In this document: positions 1 through 11,818 of the stretch, piece after piece | Layout of the letters: the number at the start of each line of letters is the position of its first letter | Numbering within the stretch: position 1 is the stretch's first letter | Source: CBDHCC01 sp965261015 | GTDB lineage: Bacteria; Pseudomonadota; Alphaproteobacteria; Sphingomonadales; Sphingomonadaceae | DNA length: 64,000 nt | Direction: 5' to 3' | Assembly (NCBI GenBank): GCA_965261015.1 | Contig: CBDHCC010000001.1 | Span: 1,674,001 to 1,738,000, forward strand | The notes under the pieces: model-generated | The model's input: only the letters and a program-made list of their open reading frames with translations | What the model was told of the DNA's origin: nothing | Database searches by the model: none | Translations under genes and position numbers: made by a program

Positions 1-119
1 TGTTCCCCATGGCGATGTTCGGATTGCCGAGGAACCTGCAATTGACCGCCGTGTCGGTGCTGCGCAACCAGCCCTATTCCGGCCAGGGCGGCGCGTCCAA
101 CCAGGAGATCTGCCCGTGA
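1..119 (+). CDS. C-terminal end of a TadE/TadG-like protein (partial)
   Basis: Only the last 38 codons are inside the window, read from base 3 to the TGA at 117-119, ending in residues GGASNQEICP. The stop overlaps the GTG start of the next gene (GTGA), so the two are translationally coupled. The neighbour looks like a TadE-type pseudopilin, and tad loci usually carry two or three such paralogues in tandem, so I infer that this is the tail of a sister protein. The fragment itself has no diagnostic motif. Confidence 0.5.
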   Translation, partial: FPMAMFGLPRNLQLTAVSVLRNQPYSGQGGASNQEICP

Positions 120-781
120 CCCGCGCGCTTTCGCGGCTGCGGCGCGACCGGTCGGGTGTGGCGCTGATCGAGTTCGCCTACGCCATGCCCGTGCTGCTGG
201 CGCTGGGCTTCATGGGGACGGAGGTGGCGACCTACGCGCTCGGCCATATGCGGATCAGCCAGCTCACGCTCACGGCCGCCGACAACGCGTCGCGGTTGGG
301 AGAGGCCAACGCGCTGTCGGTGCGCCAGCTGCGCGAGCAGGACATCGACGACGTGTTCGAGGCGGCGCGGCTGCAGTCGCGCGGGTTGGAGATCTACCAG
401 CACGGCCGCATGATCATTTCCAGCCTGCAGCAGGACGAGGACGGCCGACAGACGATCGCCTGGCAACGGTGCCGCGGGCTGAAGGCCGGCCAGACCTCCA
501 GGTACGGCCCGCAAGGCACGACGGCGGACGCTCCGGACGAGCCGCTGCCCGGCATCGCTTCCACCGGCCGGACCATCCTGGCGCGGCCCGACGGCGCCGT
601 GATCCTGGTCGAGACGTTCTACGACTATCAGCCTGTGGCGGACTTCGCCTTCTCGTCGATCGGGCCGCGCGGCATCGACAGCACGGCGGTGTTCACCGTG
701 CGCGACAAGCGCAACCTGGACGAGGTGACGAACCCGTCGCCCGCAGCGGTCGTGCAGACCTGCGACATTTTGACGGGATAG
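116..781 (+). CDS. TadE/TadG-like pilus assembly protein
   Basis: The 221-residue product begins with a short basic stretch (RLRRDRSGVALIEFAYAMPV) followed by one hydrophobic helix at about residues 17-42. This is the class of N-terminus seen in TadE-like minor pseudopilins, where a Glu early in the helix (here in the IEFA segment) is typical. The remainder is predicted to be extracytoplasmic. It starts at GTG 116, overlapping the previous stop by GTGA. Such proteins serve the tight-adherence (Flp) pilus at the inner membrane. The gene ends 8 bp before the stop of the convergent pdhB. The family is inferred from architecture rather than from a catalytic motif. Confidence 0.7.
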   Translation: MTRALSRLRRDRSGVALIEFAYAMPVLLALGFMGTEVATYALGHMRISQLTLTAADNASRLGEANALSVRQLREQDIDDVFEAARLQSRGLEIYQHGRMIISSLQQDEDGRQTIAWQRCRGLKAGQTSRYGPQGTTADAPDEPLPGIASTGRTILARPDGAVILVETFYDYQPVADFAFSSIGPRGIDSTAVFTVRDKRNLDEVTNPSPAAVVQTCDILTG

Positions 782-788
782 CCGCGCC

Positions 789-2195
789 TCAGCGGTAGCA
801 GACCGCGCGGCAGGCCTCCGCGATCCGGTCCGCGTCGATCAGCGCCAGGCGCTCCAGGTTGGCGGCATAGGGCATCGGCACGTCGGCGTTGGTGACCCGG
901 GTGACCGGGGCGTCCAGATCGTCGAAGCCGCGCTCCATGCACACCGCCGCGATCTCGCTGGCGATCGAGCAGGTGGGCCAGCCCTCTTCCGCGACCACGA
1001 CCCGGTTGGTCTTGGCCAGGCTCGCCAGCACCGCGTCGGTGTCGAGCGGGCGCAGCGTGCGAAGGTCGATCACGTCGGCCTCGATGCCCTCGCCCGCCAG
1101 AGTTTCGGCCGCGTCCAGCGCCAGGCCGACAGCGATCGAATAGGCGACGATCGTGACATCGGACCCTTCGCGAACGGTGCGCGCGCGGCCGATCGGCAGG
1201 ACGTCGGCGTCGTCGGGCACTTCGAACGATCGGCCATAGACCAGCTCGTTCTCCAGGAACACGACCGGGTCCTCGGTCCGGATCGCGGCCTTCAGCAGGC
1301 CCTTGGCGTCGGCGGCGTCGTAGGGCGCGATCACGATGAGACCCGGCACGCTGGCATACCAGGGCGCGTAGTTCTGGGAGTGCTGGGCCCCCACGCGGCT
1401 GGCGGCGCCGTTCGGCCCGCGGAACACGATCGGACAACGCATCTGGCCGCCCGACATATAGTTCGTCTTGGCCGCCGAGTTCACGATCTGGTCGATCGCC
1501 TGCATGGCGAAGTTGAACGTCATGAACTCCACGATCGGCCTGAGGCCGCCCATCGCCGCCCCCGTGCCCAGGCCGGCGAAGCCGTATTCGGTGATCGGCG
1601 TGTCGATGACGCGGGTCGGCCCGAACTCTTCCAACAGGCCCTGCGTGACTTTGTAGGCGCCCTGATATTCGGCGACCTCCTCGCCCATCACGAACACGCG
1701 GTCGTCGGCCCGCATCTCTTCCGCCATGGCGTCGCGCAGCGCCTCGCGCACGGTGATCTTGGTGGTGGAGCCGGACGGGGGAGGCGGCGCGGCGTCGGCC
1801 TCCAGCCGCTCGGGCGGCGTGGGCGCGGCCGCCGCCTGTTCGGCCGGGGACGCGGCGGGCGCGTCGGAATACTCCATCTTCTGCGCCACGTCCGGCGGAC
1901 GGTGCCCGGTCGGCGCGGGCTTGGCGGCTTCGGCGGCAGGCGCCGCGGCGTCCTCGCCCTCGACCGCCAGGCGCGCGATCACCGCGCCCACCGCCACATT
2001 GTCGGTGCCGGCGGCGACCACCAGTTCGGCGATCGTGCCCTCGTCGACCGCCTCGAACTCCATGGTCGCCTTGTCGGTCTCGATCTCGGCCAGGATGTCA
2101 CCGGCCGCGACCGTGTCGCCGGCGGCGACCAGCCATTTGGCCAGCGTGCCCTCTTCCATCGTGGGCGAGAGGGCCGGCATGGTGATGTCGATCAC
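789..2195 (-). CDS. pdhB: Pyruvate dehydrogenase E1 component, beta subunit, with N-terminal lipoyl domain
   Basis: The 468-residue protein has a biotinyl/lipoyl domain at about residues 1-80, with the lipoylated Lys in EIETDKATMEFE (K42). An Ala/Pro-rich linker follows, then a transketolase-like E1-beta domain (VFVMGEEVAEYQGAYKVTQG onward). With PdhA it decarboxylates pyruvate using thiamine diphosphate and passes the acetyl group to E2. A lipoyl domain on E1-beta is a known alphaproteobacterial peculiarity. The ATG overlaps the pdhA stop by 4 nt, so the pair is coupled. Its 3' end faces the pseudopilin gene. Confidence 0.96.
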   Translation of the reverse strand: MIDITMPALSPTMEEGTLAKWLVAAGDTVAAGDILAEIETDKATMEFEAVDEGTIAELVVAAGTDNVAVGAVIARLAVEGEDAAAPAAEAAKPAPTGHRPPDVAQKMEYSDAPAASPAEQAAAAPTPPERLEADAAPPPPSGSTTKITVREALRDAMAEEMRADDRVFVMGEEVAEYQGAYKVTQGLLEEFGPTRVIDTPITEYGFAGLGTGAAMGGLRPIVEFMTFNFAMQAIDQIVNSAAKTNYMSGGQMRCPIVFRGPNGAASRVGAQHSQNYAPWYASVPGLIVIAPYDAADAKGLLKAAIRTEDPVVFLENELVYGRSFEVPDDADVLPIGRARTVREGSDVTIVAYSIAVGLALDAAETLAGEGIEADVIDLRTLRPLDTDAVLASLAKTNRVVVAEEGWPTCSIASEIAAVCMERGFDDLDAPVTRVTNADVPMPYAANLERLALIDADRIAEACRAVCYR

Positions 2196-3244
2196 GGATA
2201 GGTCTCCACCAGCACGTCGGTGTGCAGCTCCTCGGGCTTGGGCTCGGGCGAGCTTTCGGCGAAGTCGGCGGCGTCCGCCACGGTGGCGCGGATCGCCTTG
2301 TCCATGGCCTTCAGATCGTCTTCCGCGGCGCCCAGCCCGATCAGCTCCTTCTTCGCGCGTTCGATGGGGTCGGAGGACTCCTTCATCGCGGTCACCTCGT
2401 CCCGCGTGCGGTATTTGGCCGGGTCGGACATGGAATGGCCGCGATAGCGATAGGTCTTCATCTCCAACAGGATCGGCCCCTTGCCGCCGCGCACCCAGTC
2501 GAGCGCGACCTCCATCGCGCCGCGCACGGCCAGCACGTCCATGCCGTCCACCTGCAAGCCCGGGATGCGGAAGCTTTCACCGCGCCGGTACAACTGATCC
2601 TCCGCCGAGGAGCGGTTGACCGACGTGCCCATGGCGTATTGGTTGTTCTCGATGACGTAGACGATCGGCAGCGACCAGAGTTCGGCCATGTTGAACGCTT
2701 CGTACACCTGCCCCTGGTTGGTCGCACCGTCTCCGAAATACGCGACGCAAATGCCTCCGTCGCCGCGATATTTGTGGGCAAAGGCCAGCCCCGAGCCTAG
2801 CGGCACCTGCGCGCCGACGATGCCGTGGCCGCCATAGAACCGATGCGGCACGCTGAACATGTGCATCGACCCGCCCTTCCCCTTCGAAATGCCGGCCTGA
2901 CGCCCCGTCAGTTCCGCCATGATCTCCTTGGGATCCAGGCCATAGGCGAGCATGTGGCCGTGGTCGCGATAGCCGGTGATGACCGAATCCTTCTCGCCGT
3001 CCAGCGCGCTCTGCACCCCGACGGCGACCGCTTCCTGCCCGATATACAAGTGGCAGAAGCCGCCGATCAGCCCCATGCCATAGAGCTGGCCGGCCCGCTC
3101 CTCGAAGCGGCGGATCAGCAGCATCTGTTCGTACAGCCGGGTCAGTTCCGCCTGGTCGGCGGGGTGACGTTCGGGTTCGCGGGGACGCTCCCGATTGGGC
3201 GTGGCGGGGGAGGATGCGGAGGCGGTACGGGCCAAGGGGGTCAC
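2192..3244 (-). CDS. pdhA: Pyruvate dehydrogenase E1 component, alpha subunit
   Basis: This is the thiamine diphosphate-binding subunit of the pyruvate dehydrogenase E1 heterotetramer. The ThDP/Mg motif is clear: FGDGATNQGQVYEAFN, followed by VYVIENNQYAMGT. The phosphorylation-loop-like segment YRYRGHSMSDP is near the C-terminus. I chose the GTG at 3244 (about 350 residues, the usual family length). The frame stays open to an ATG at 3325, but the extra 27 residues are Arg/Pro-rich and look non-conserved. Neither start has a strong Shine-Dalgarno sequence. It lies downstream of eno and ftsB and overlaps pdhB by 4 nt. Confidence 0.93.
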   Translation of the reverse strand: MTPLARTASASSPATPNRERPREPERHPADQAELTRLYEQMLLIRRFEERAGQLYGMGLIGGFCHLYIGQEAVAVGVQSALDGEKDSVITGYRDHGHMLAYGLDPKEIMAELTGRQAGISKGKGGSMHMFSVPHRFYGGHGIVGAQVPLGSGLAFAHKYRGDGGICVAYFGDGATNQGQVYEAFNMAELWSLPIVYVIENNQYAMGTSVNRSSAEDQLYRRGESFRIPGLQVDGMDVLAVRGAMEVALDWVRGGKGPILLEMKTYRYRGHSMSDPAKYRTRDEVTAMKESSDPIERAKKELIGLGAAEDDLKAMDKAIRATVADAADFAESSPEPKPEELHTDVLVETYP

Positions 3245-3328
3245 CTGTGCTGACGGACGGCCGGGCTGTGCCACAGCGGTCCGGGCGGGGCAACGGTCGG
3301 CGACGGGGTCCCGTCGCACGTCCATCCG

Positions 3329-3655
3329 CTAATGGATCGGCAGCACGACCTCGTCGTCGCGGATGACGCCCAGTTCTCGCCGCACGAGTTCGTCGGCCAG
3401 GTCGGGATTTGCCCCATTGGGATCGAGCAGCCGGACCCGGTTCGCCAGGGCCGCGCGTTCGGCCTGCAACCCCGCCAGCTGGCGCTCCGTCACCTCGTGC
3501 TGGCTGCGATAGTCGCTCCAGGCGAGCAGGCCGTTCGGCCCGACGACGGCGTACCCGCCAAACACCGCGACCAGCGACAGGCCGATCAGCGCCGGCCAGG
3601 CGCGCGCGACGCCGCCGTGCGATCGCGGATCGGAACGGGGGCGACGGCGAGCCAT
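3329..3655 (-). CDS. ftsB: Septum formation initiator (FtsB/DivIC family)
   Basis: The 108-residue protein has a basic N-terminus, one membrane helix (ALIGLSLVAVFGGYAVVG, about residues 22-40) and then a coiled coil (EVTERQLAGLQAERAALANR). This is the standard FtsB/DivIC layout. The family forms a complex with FtsL and FtsQ in the divisome, with the coiled coil in the periplasm. It lies between eno and pdhA on the same strand, as in many alphaproteobacteria, which supports the call over other small coiled-coil membrane proteins. The start is ATG 3655. Confidence 0.85.
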   Translation of the reverse strand: MARRRPRSDPRSHGGVARAWPALIGLSLVAVFGGYAVVGPNGLLAWSDYRSQHEVTERQLAGLQAERAALANRVRLLDPNGANPDLADELVRRELGVIRDDEVVLPIH

Positions 3656-3717
3656 GGCCGTCTCTTGTGAATCAGGCGCGGCGCGGATGCAAGGGCGCGG
3701 AGGCGCGCGCCCCACCC

Positions 3718-5004
3718 TTACCGACGGTGGGCGCGAAAGGCCCCTGCCCCCGGATAACGCGCCGCGGAGCCCAACTCCTCCTCGATCCGCAGCAGCTGGT
3801 TGTATTTCGCCAGCCGGTCGGACCGCGCCAGGCTGCCCGTCTTGATCTGGCCGCAATTGGTGGCGACCGCCAGATCGGCGATCGTGGTGTCCTCCGTCTC
3901 GCCCGATCGGTGGGACATGACGCAGGCATAGCCGTTGCGCGTCGCCAGCGACATGGCGTCCAGCGTCTCGGTCAGTGTGCCGATCTGGTTCACCTTCACC
4001 AGCAGGGCGTTCGCGATCCCGCGCTCGATCCCGGTGGACAGCCGGTCGACATTGGTCACGAACAGATCGTCGCCCACCAGCTGGCAACGGTCGCCGATCG
4101 CGCGGGTCAGCGCCTGCCACCCGTCCCAATCGTCCTCCGCCATGCCATCCTCGATCGACGCGATGGGATAGCGGTCGACCAGGTCGGCCAGATATCCGAC
4201 CATCTCGTCGGAGGACAGCGTCCGCCCCTCGCCTTCCATGTGGTAGGCGCCGTCGCGCTGATACTCGGTGGCCGCGCAGTCGAGCGCCAGCGCCACATCC
4301 GCGCCGGGGCGGTAACCCGCCGCCTCGATCGACGCCATCACGAAGTCGAGCGCCGCCTCCGTCGAGCGGAGCGCGGGGGCAAAGCCGCCCTCGTCGCCGA
4401 CCGCCGTCGCCAGCCCCTCGTCCGCCAACCGGCGCTTCAATGTGTGGAACACCTCCGACCCGCAGCGCAGCGCCTCGCCGAACGACCGCGCGCCGACCGG
4501 CACGATCATGAACTCCTGCATGTCGATCGGATTGTCGGCGTGCTCTCCCCCGTTCAGGATGTTCATCATCGGCACCGGCAACACCCGCGCGTGCACGCCC
4601 CCGACATAGCGGTAGAGCGGCAGGCCGCGCGCGTCGGCGGCGGCGCGGGCCACCGCCAGGCTGGCGCCCAGGATCGCGTTCGCGCCCAGCCGCGCCTTGT
4701 TCGGCGTGCCGTCCAAGGCGATCAGGGCGGCGTCGACCTCCCCCTGGTCCTCCGCGTCCAGATCACCGAGGGCGTCCGCGATCTCTCCGTTCACGGCGGC
4801 GACCGCGTCGTCCACACCCTTGCCGCCCCACCGCGCCGCGTCGCCGTCGCGCCGTTCGACGGCTTCGTGCGCGCCGGTCGACGCGCCGGAGGGAACGGCC
4901 GCGCGGCCGAAACTGCCGTCCTCCAGCGCCACCTCCACCTCCACCGTCGGATTGCCGCGGCTGTCCAGGATCGCGCGGGCGTGGACGTTCAGGATGGCGG
5001 TCAT
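3718..5004 (-). CDS. eno: Enolase
   Basis: The 428-residue phosphopyruvate hydratase converts 2-phosphoglycerate to phosphoenolpyruvate in glycolysis. Visible landmarks are the N-terminal ARAILDSRGNPTVEVEV, the substrate loop SGASTGAHEA, metal-binding segments LALDCAATE and SIEDGMAEDDW, and the family signature LLVKVNQIGTLTETLDA, followed by SHRSGETED. I chose ATG 5004, giving MTAILNVHAR; the frame extends 21 codons upstream without family features. It is the first gene of the minus-strand eno-ftsB-pdhA-pdhB group. Confidence 0.97.
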   Translation of the reverse strand: MTAILNVHARAILDSRGNPTVEVEVALEDGSFGRAAVPSGASTGAHEAVERRDGDAARWGGKGVDDAVAAVNGEIADALGDLDAEDQGEVDAALIALDGTPNKARLGANAILGASLAVARAAADARGLPLYRYVGGVHARVLPVPMMNILNGGEHADNPIDMQEFMIVPVGARSFGEALRCGSEVFHTLKRRLADEGLATAVGDEGGFAPALRSTEAALDFVMASIEAAGYRPGADVALALDCAATEYQRDGAYHMEGEGRTLSSDEMVGYLADLVDRYPIASIEDGMAEDDWDGWQALTRAIGDRCQLVGDDLFVTNVDRLSTGIERGIANALLVKVNQIGTLTETLDAMSLATRNGYACVMSHRSGETEDTTIADLAVATNCGQIKTGSLARSDRLAKYNQLLRIEEELGSAARYPGAGAFRAHRR

Positions 5005-5143
5005 TCGGGGGTCACTCCAAGGGGTCCGGGCACCGCACCTCTTGGCGGTTCGCCCTGGCCTAGGCAATCGGGCGGCGGGAACAAGCCCGGCGGCGACGGG
5101 TTTAAGGCGGCACAGAGATCACATGGCAAAAAGGGGTCGCCAC

Positions 5144-5680
5144 ATGGCTGACGAGACGCTTTCCACCACCACCACCACGCCCGTGGTTCCGACCGGGGCG
5201 ACCAGCCCCGCGACGGGCACGATGGCCGGCGATCTCGCCTCCGCGAATGACGCGACCGCCACTCCGACGAGCGGCGCGTCGACTCGCGCGGACCTGAAGA
5301 CTGCGGCCAACACGGCCGTGGACCGGGTGAAGGAAGAGGCCGCACGGGGTAAGGAACAGGCCTATGCCGCCGCCGCCACCTACGCCGACACCGGGAAGGG
5401 CAAGGCCGCGGGCGCGCTCACCACCCTGTCCGGCCTGATCGTCGAGGCGGCGAAGATGCTGGAGGAAAATTTCGGCCACCGCGCCGCCGATCCGGTGCGC
5501 GCCCAGGCCGACAAGGTGTCCGGCGCGGCGCGGCATCTGGAGACCGCCGACGTGGACCAGCTCACCAACGAACTGAAGGTGTTCGCGAAGAACAACCCGG
5601 TGCTCTCGGTCGGTGCCGTGGCCGTGGTGGGCTTCGCGCTCGGCAAGCTGTTGAGCGGTGGCGGCCATCACGACGATTGA
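5144..5680 (+). CDS. DUF883/ElaB-like protein with C-terminal membrane anchor
   Basis: The 178-residue protein has a low-complexity Thr/Ala/Pro-rich N-terminus (about 1-50), a helical Ala/Lys/Glu-rich middle (TRADLKTAANTAVDRVKEEA) and a C-terminal hydrophobic hairpin (PVLSVGAVAVVGFALGKLL). This resembles ElaB/YqjD/DUF883 proteins, which sit on the inner membrane and in enterobacteria bind stationary-phase ribosomes; that role is only a family analogy here. The start is ATG 5144, preceded by AAGGGG about 8 nt upstream; ATG 5123 is the alternative. It is the first of four small, tightly spaced genes. Confidence 0.65.
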   Translation: MADETLSTTTTTPVVPTGATSPATGTMAGDLASANDATATPTSGASTRADLKTAANTAVDRVKEEAARGKEQAYAAAATYADTGKGKAAGALTTLSGLIVEAAKMLEENFGHRAADPVRAQADKVSGAARHLETADVDQLTNELKVFAKNNPVLSVGAVAVVGFALGKLLSGGGHHDD

Positions 5681-5687
5681 GCGTTCC

Positions 5688-6047
5688 GTGACGGACGAAC
5701 TCGGCATGGCGGAGGCGCGCGGATCCGATCGATCCGCGCGCAGCCTGCTTCGCGATACTATCGATCATTCCAAGGCCTACGTCGCCGCGGAGCGTGAGGC
5801 GCTCACGTTGCGGGCCAAGCTGACCGCGGCGGTCGCCAAACACGCCGCCGTCTACGGGGTCCTTGCGGTGGTGATGGGGCTGTTCGGCTTTGGCTGGTTG
5901 CTCGCGGCCGTGGCGCGGGGGCTGGGCGAAGTGGTCCACCCCGCCTGGGCGGCCTTGATCGTCGCGGTTGCCCTGCTGCTCATCGCCTATCTGTGCGTGC
6001 GCCTGGCGACGGGTGCCCTGAAGGCGCTGCCGAAAGGATCGTCGTGA
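5688..6047 (+). CDS. Phage holin family / DUF1469-type membrane protein
   Basis: About 119 residues. A soluble amphipathic N-terminus (LLRDTIDHSKAYVAAEREAL) is followed by two strongly hydrophobic helices (about GVLAVVMGLFGFGWLLAAV and WAALIVAVALLLIAYLCV). This is the layout of the 'holin superfamily III' or DUF1469 proteins, which are chromosomal membrane proteins despite the name. The frame is open back to GTG 5658, inside the previous gene; I prefer GTG 5688, 8 nt after its stop, and ATG 5706 is also possible. The stop overlaps the next start (GTGA). Confidence 0.65.
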   Translation: MTDELGMAEARGSDRSARSLLRDTIDHSKAYVAAEREALTLRAKLTAAVAKHAAVYGVLAVVMGLFGFGWLLAAVARGLGEVVHPAWAALIVAVALLLIAYLCVRLATGALKALPKGSS

Positions 6048-6343
6048 GCGACGTCGCCGATCGCCTCGAGGCCGCACAGGCCCGCGCCGCGTCCGAGAAG
6101 GCGTCCGCCAAGGAGAGCTTCGCCGCGTTTCGCGCCGCCATCCGGCCCGGCGCGGTGGCGAGCAGGTTAAGCCGCCGGACCGTGACCACCGCCCGCGAGG
6201 CGGGATCGGACGCCGCCGACTTCGCGTCCCGTCACCCGGTGGCGCTGGGGTCCGTCGCGCTGGCGGCCGGACTGGCGCTGACCGCCCGGCCGATCGGGCG
6301 ATTTCTGGCCGACGAGTTCGGCCCGACACGAGAGGAAGTGTGA
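6044..6343 (+). CDS. Small DUF3618-like membrane-associated protein
   Basis: The 99-residue product begins at GTG 6044, overlapping the preceding stop by 4 nt. It has a helical charged N-terminus (ADRLEAAQARAASEKASAKE) and a short hydrophobic segment near the C-terminus (HPVALGSVALAAGLALTA). DUF3618 proteins are small, have one such segment and usually lie next to DUF1469 holin-like genes, as here. Function is unknown. The neighbourhood suggests a jointly made set of envelope proteins. Confidence 0.5.
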   Translation: MSDVADRLEAAQARAASEKASAKESFAAFRAAIRPGAVASRLSRRTVTTAREAGSDAADFASRHPVALGSVALAAGLALTARPIGRFLADEFGPTREEV

Positions 6344-6345
6344 GA

Positions 6346-6675
6346 ATGTTCGGGAAATCGAAGCGCCGCCGCCGCGCGGAGCAGTTGGTCGAGCAGTTGC
6401 TGGCGTTGAAGGACGAGGGGTTGGATGCGGCGCGCACCGGCAAGCGCCGGGCCAAGGTCCGCACCCGCAAGACCGTCCGCAAGGCGCGCCACGAGGCTGC
6501 GGCCGCGCGCGCCCGGGCCGCGGACGAAGCGCGCGCCGCTCGCCGGAAAGCCGTCAAGGTGGGCGACAACATATCCGACATGGTCGGTGCCCATCCCGCC
6601 GCGACGATCGGCGGAGCCCTGGCGCTCGCCATCGCAGTCGGAGCCGGCGCGACATTCTGGCTGCGGCGCGACTGA
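6346..6675 (+). CDS. Small highly basic protein with C-terminal membrane helix
   Basis: The 109-residue protein is very rich in Arg, Lys and Ala over its first 80 residues (for example KSKRRRRAEQ and GKRRAKVRTRKTVRKARHEA). It ends in a membrane segment (ATIGGALALAIAVGAGATFW) followed by LRRD. ATG 6346 is supported by AGAGGAAG 7-8 nt upstream; a GTG at 6340 also reads in frame. The basic domain may contact nucleic acid or anionic lipid, which is inference only. I do not recognise a named family beyond its resemblance to its neighbour. Confidence 0.6.
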   Translation: MFGKSKRRRRAEQLVEQLLALKDEGLDAARTGKRRAKVRTRKTVRKARHEAAAARARAADEARAARRKAVKVGDNISDMVGAHPAATIGGALALAIAVGAGATFWLRRD

Positions 6676-6690
6676 CGGCGGGCGGTCGAG

Positions 6691-6927
6691 ATGAGCAAGC
6701 TGCATCTGGTGTTCGGCGGTCGGGTGTCCGATCCGCAGACGCTCGACTTCGTCAACCTGGCGGCCGTGGACATGGTCGGCCTCTTTCCCGACTATGCGAG
6801 CGCCCTAAAGGCGTGGCGCGCCAAGGCCCAGGCGACCGTCGACGACGCCGAGATGCGGTACGTCGTGGTGCATCTGCACCGGATCCTCGACCCCGACGTC
6901 GACGACCCGGAAGGTCCCGCCGACTGA
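6691..6927 (+). CDS. DUF4170 family protein
   Basis: The 78-residue soluble protein contains the pattern typical of DUF4170: an N-terminal strand (LHLVFGGRVSDP), a middle GLFPDYASALKAWRAKAQAT, and a final VRY-like strand (EMRYVVVHLHRIL). The family is small, alphaproteobacterial and of unknown function. ATG 6691 lies 15 nt after the preceding stop, so it may share that transcript. The convergent rhomboid gene ends 37 bp downstream. Confidence 0.75.
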   Translation: MSKLHLVFGGRVSDPQTLDFVNLAAVDMVGLFPDYASALKAWRAKAQATVDDAEMRYVVVHLHRILDPDVDDPEGPAD

Positions 6928-6964
6928 GCGTGGCGGTGATCCCGGCACGCCGGAGGAGCGCGGG

Positions 6965-7600
6965 CTAGGCCCGCTCGCGACGGCTACGGGCGAGCAACGG
7001 CGTGGCGACCAGCCCGACCGCGAAGCCCCCGATATGCGCGCCGGTCGCCAGAGCGGTGCCCATCGACCCGAACACGAAGGCTTGGAGGACGTTCAGCGCG
7101 GTCCAGGCGGCCAGCAGCCAGACACCGCGCACCAGCGCCGGCCCGAACGGGCCGATCCGCGCGGACCTCTGCCGCCCGTGCAGCAAGGCATAGGCCGCGA
7201 TCAGAGCGGAGATCGCGCCGCTGGCCCCGATCACCGGATCGGGCGACGTCGGGTTGAGCGCGACTTGCACCGCCGCCGCGCCATAGGCGCCGAACAGCAG
7301 CATCCAGCCAGTCCCGCCCGAACCGATCCGGCGCTCCACCTGCGCTCCGCAATAGACCAGCAGCAACAGGTTGAAGGCGAGGTGGAGCAGATTGGCGTGC
7401 AGGAACGCGCTCGACAGAGGCGTGAGCACGGTCGGCACCGCGCCCGGCGCCATCCAGCCGGTCACCCGCGCCGCGACCAGCGCCCCCTCCGCCACGGCCT
7501 GATTGTCCGCGCCGGTCGCCCACAGCAGGACGTGGGCCGCGACGACCGCGATCGACAGCGCCTCCGTCAGCGGCGCGCCGGCGAGCCGCGGCAGGGTCAC
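6965..7600 (-). CDS. Rhomboid family intramembrane serine protease
   Basis: The ~211-residue multi-pass membrane protein shows the catalytic Ser in GASGAISA, the catalytic His in GAHIGGFAVG and the conserved HLAFN motif of the second helix. It should cleave transmembrane substrates within the inner membrane. GTG 7600 overlaps the greA stop (GTGA), so I prefer it to the longer open frame starting at 7630. The coupling means the protease is made from the greA transcript. Confidence 0.9.
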   Translation of the reverse strand: MTLPRLAGAPLTEALSIAVVAAHVLLWATGADNQAVAEGALVAARVTGWMAPGAVPTVLTPLSSAFLHANLLHLAFNLLLLVYCGAQVERRIGSGGTGWMLLFGAYGAAAVQVALNPTSPDPVIGASGAISALIAAYALLHGRQRSARIGPFGPALVRGVWLLAAWTALNVLQAFVFGSMGTALATGAHIGGFAVGLVATPLLARSRRERA

Positions 7601-8073
7601 ACGTAGGCGATCTTGTCGATCACGTACCACCGGTCGCCCGACGGCACCGTCACCTCCACCTCGTCCTCCAGAGTCCGCCCGATCAGCGCCCGGCCGAGCG
7701 GGGAATCGTACGAGATCCGCCCGTTCTTGGCGTCCGCCTCGGTCTGGCCGACGATCTGCCAGGTGATCGGCTTCTCGTCCTCGTCCAGCAGGGTCACCGT
7801 CGCGCCGAACTGCACCTTGTCCCCGGACAGCTCCGTCGGGTCGATGATCTGCGCGCGGCTGAGGCGATCCTCGATGTCCGCGATCGACGCCTCGATCTGC
7901 CCCTGCCGCTCTTTGGCGGCATGGTACTCCGCATTTTCCGACAGGTCGCCGTGCGCCCGCGCCTCCTCGATCGCGTCGACGATCTGGGGACGCTCGGCGC
8001 GCAGGCGCTTCAGTTCGTCCTGCAGCTTGCGCTGACCTTCGATCAGCATCGGCATCTTGTCACCACTCGCCAC
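7597..8073 (-). CDS. greA: Transcription elongation factor GreA
   Basis: About 158 residues. GreA binds the RNA polymerase secondary channel and stimulates cleavage of backtracked transcripts. The N-terminal coiled coil carries the family pattern (KLQDELKRLRAERPQIV, then ARAHGDLSENAEYHAAKERQ) with the acidic tip, followed by the FKBP-like domain (ISYDSPLGRALIGRTLEDEV). The start at GTG 8073 is supported by GGAGGT 7 nt upstream; the frame runs 11 codons further without support, and ATG 8055 is a shorter option. It lies downstream of carB, which ends at 8134. Confidence 0.95.
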   Translation of the reverse strand: MASGDKMPMLIEGQRKLQDELKRLRAERPQIVDAIEEARAHGDLSENAEYHAAKERQGQIEASIADIEDRLSRAQIIDPTELSGDKVQFGATVTLLDEDEKPITWQIVGQTEADAKNGRISYDSPLGRALIGRTLEDEVEVTVPSGDRWYVIDKIAYV

Positions 8074-8133
8074 GGCCAGCACCTCCAACAACAGCAACCC
8101 CGTCACCGCCGGCGTTCGCCGTGGCGCGACGGG

Positions 8134-11476
<3,343 letters not shown>

Positions 11477-11484
<8 letters not shown>

Positions 11485-11818
11485 TGACCCACTCGTACGT
11501 CACCTTGAACAGCCGTTTACGCCGTTCAAGGAATTTCACGGTTCGGATTTTGTCAGCCCAGAGGCCGTGACCGAACGCAAAAGCAACTAATGAATCGGCA
11601 ATGATTGAACGATCCTCAACACGGCTCCTCAGAACTTTCCAGTCCATCCTGGCCCCGTCTTCAACTCCTTCCATCTCAGCCCCAAACTCAATTGTCCTAT
11701 CCGGCAGCCCTATTTCAAACGTCGTGTAACCACCTGATCCACTAGAGAGGACATTAAGTTCAGCTCCTAGTTCTTCATCATAGGTGCGTCGCTGTAGTTC
11801 GTCAGCTTTGAAGCTCAT
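11477..11818 (-). CDS. Small hypothetical protein embedded between carA and carB
   Basis: The 113-residue protein has no recognisable domain, signal peptide or membrane helix. Its ATG overlaps the carA stop (ATGA) and its TAA overlaps the carB start by 8 nt, so it reads as an internal cistron of carAB. Base composition differs from its surroundings: about 50% G+C over 180 bases counted by eye, with AT-rich codons rare in neighbouring genes. It has mixed alpha/beta character with a basic end (KFLERRKRLFKVTYEWVNA). The exact fit argues that the reading frame is real; the composition argues for horizontal origin. Confidence 0.7.

Noticed and set aside
5658..6047. Prophage holin
   Set aside because: No lysin, spanin or structural phage genes nearby; holin-like DUF1469 proteins are ordinary chromosomal membrane proteins.
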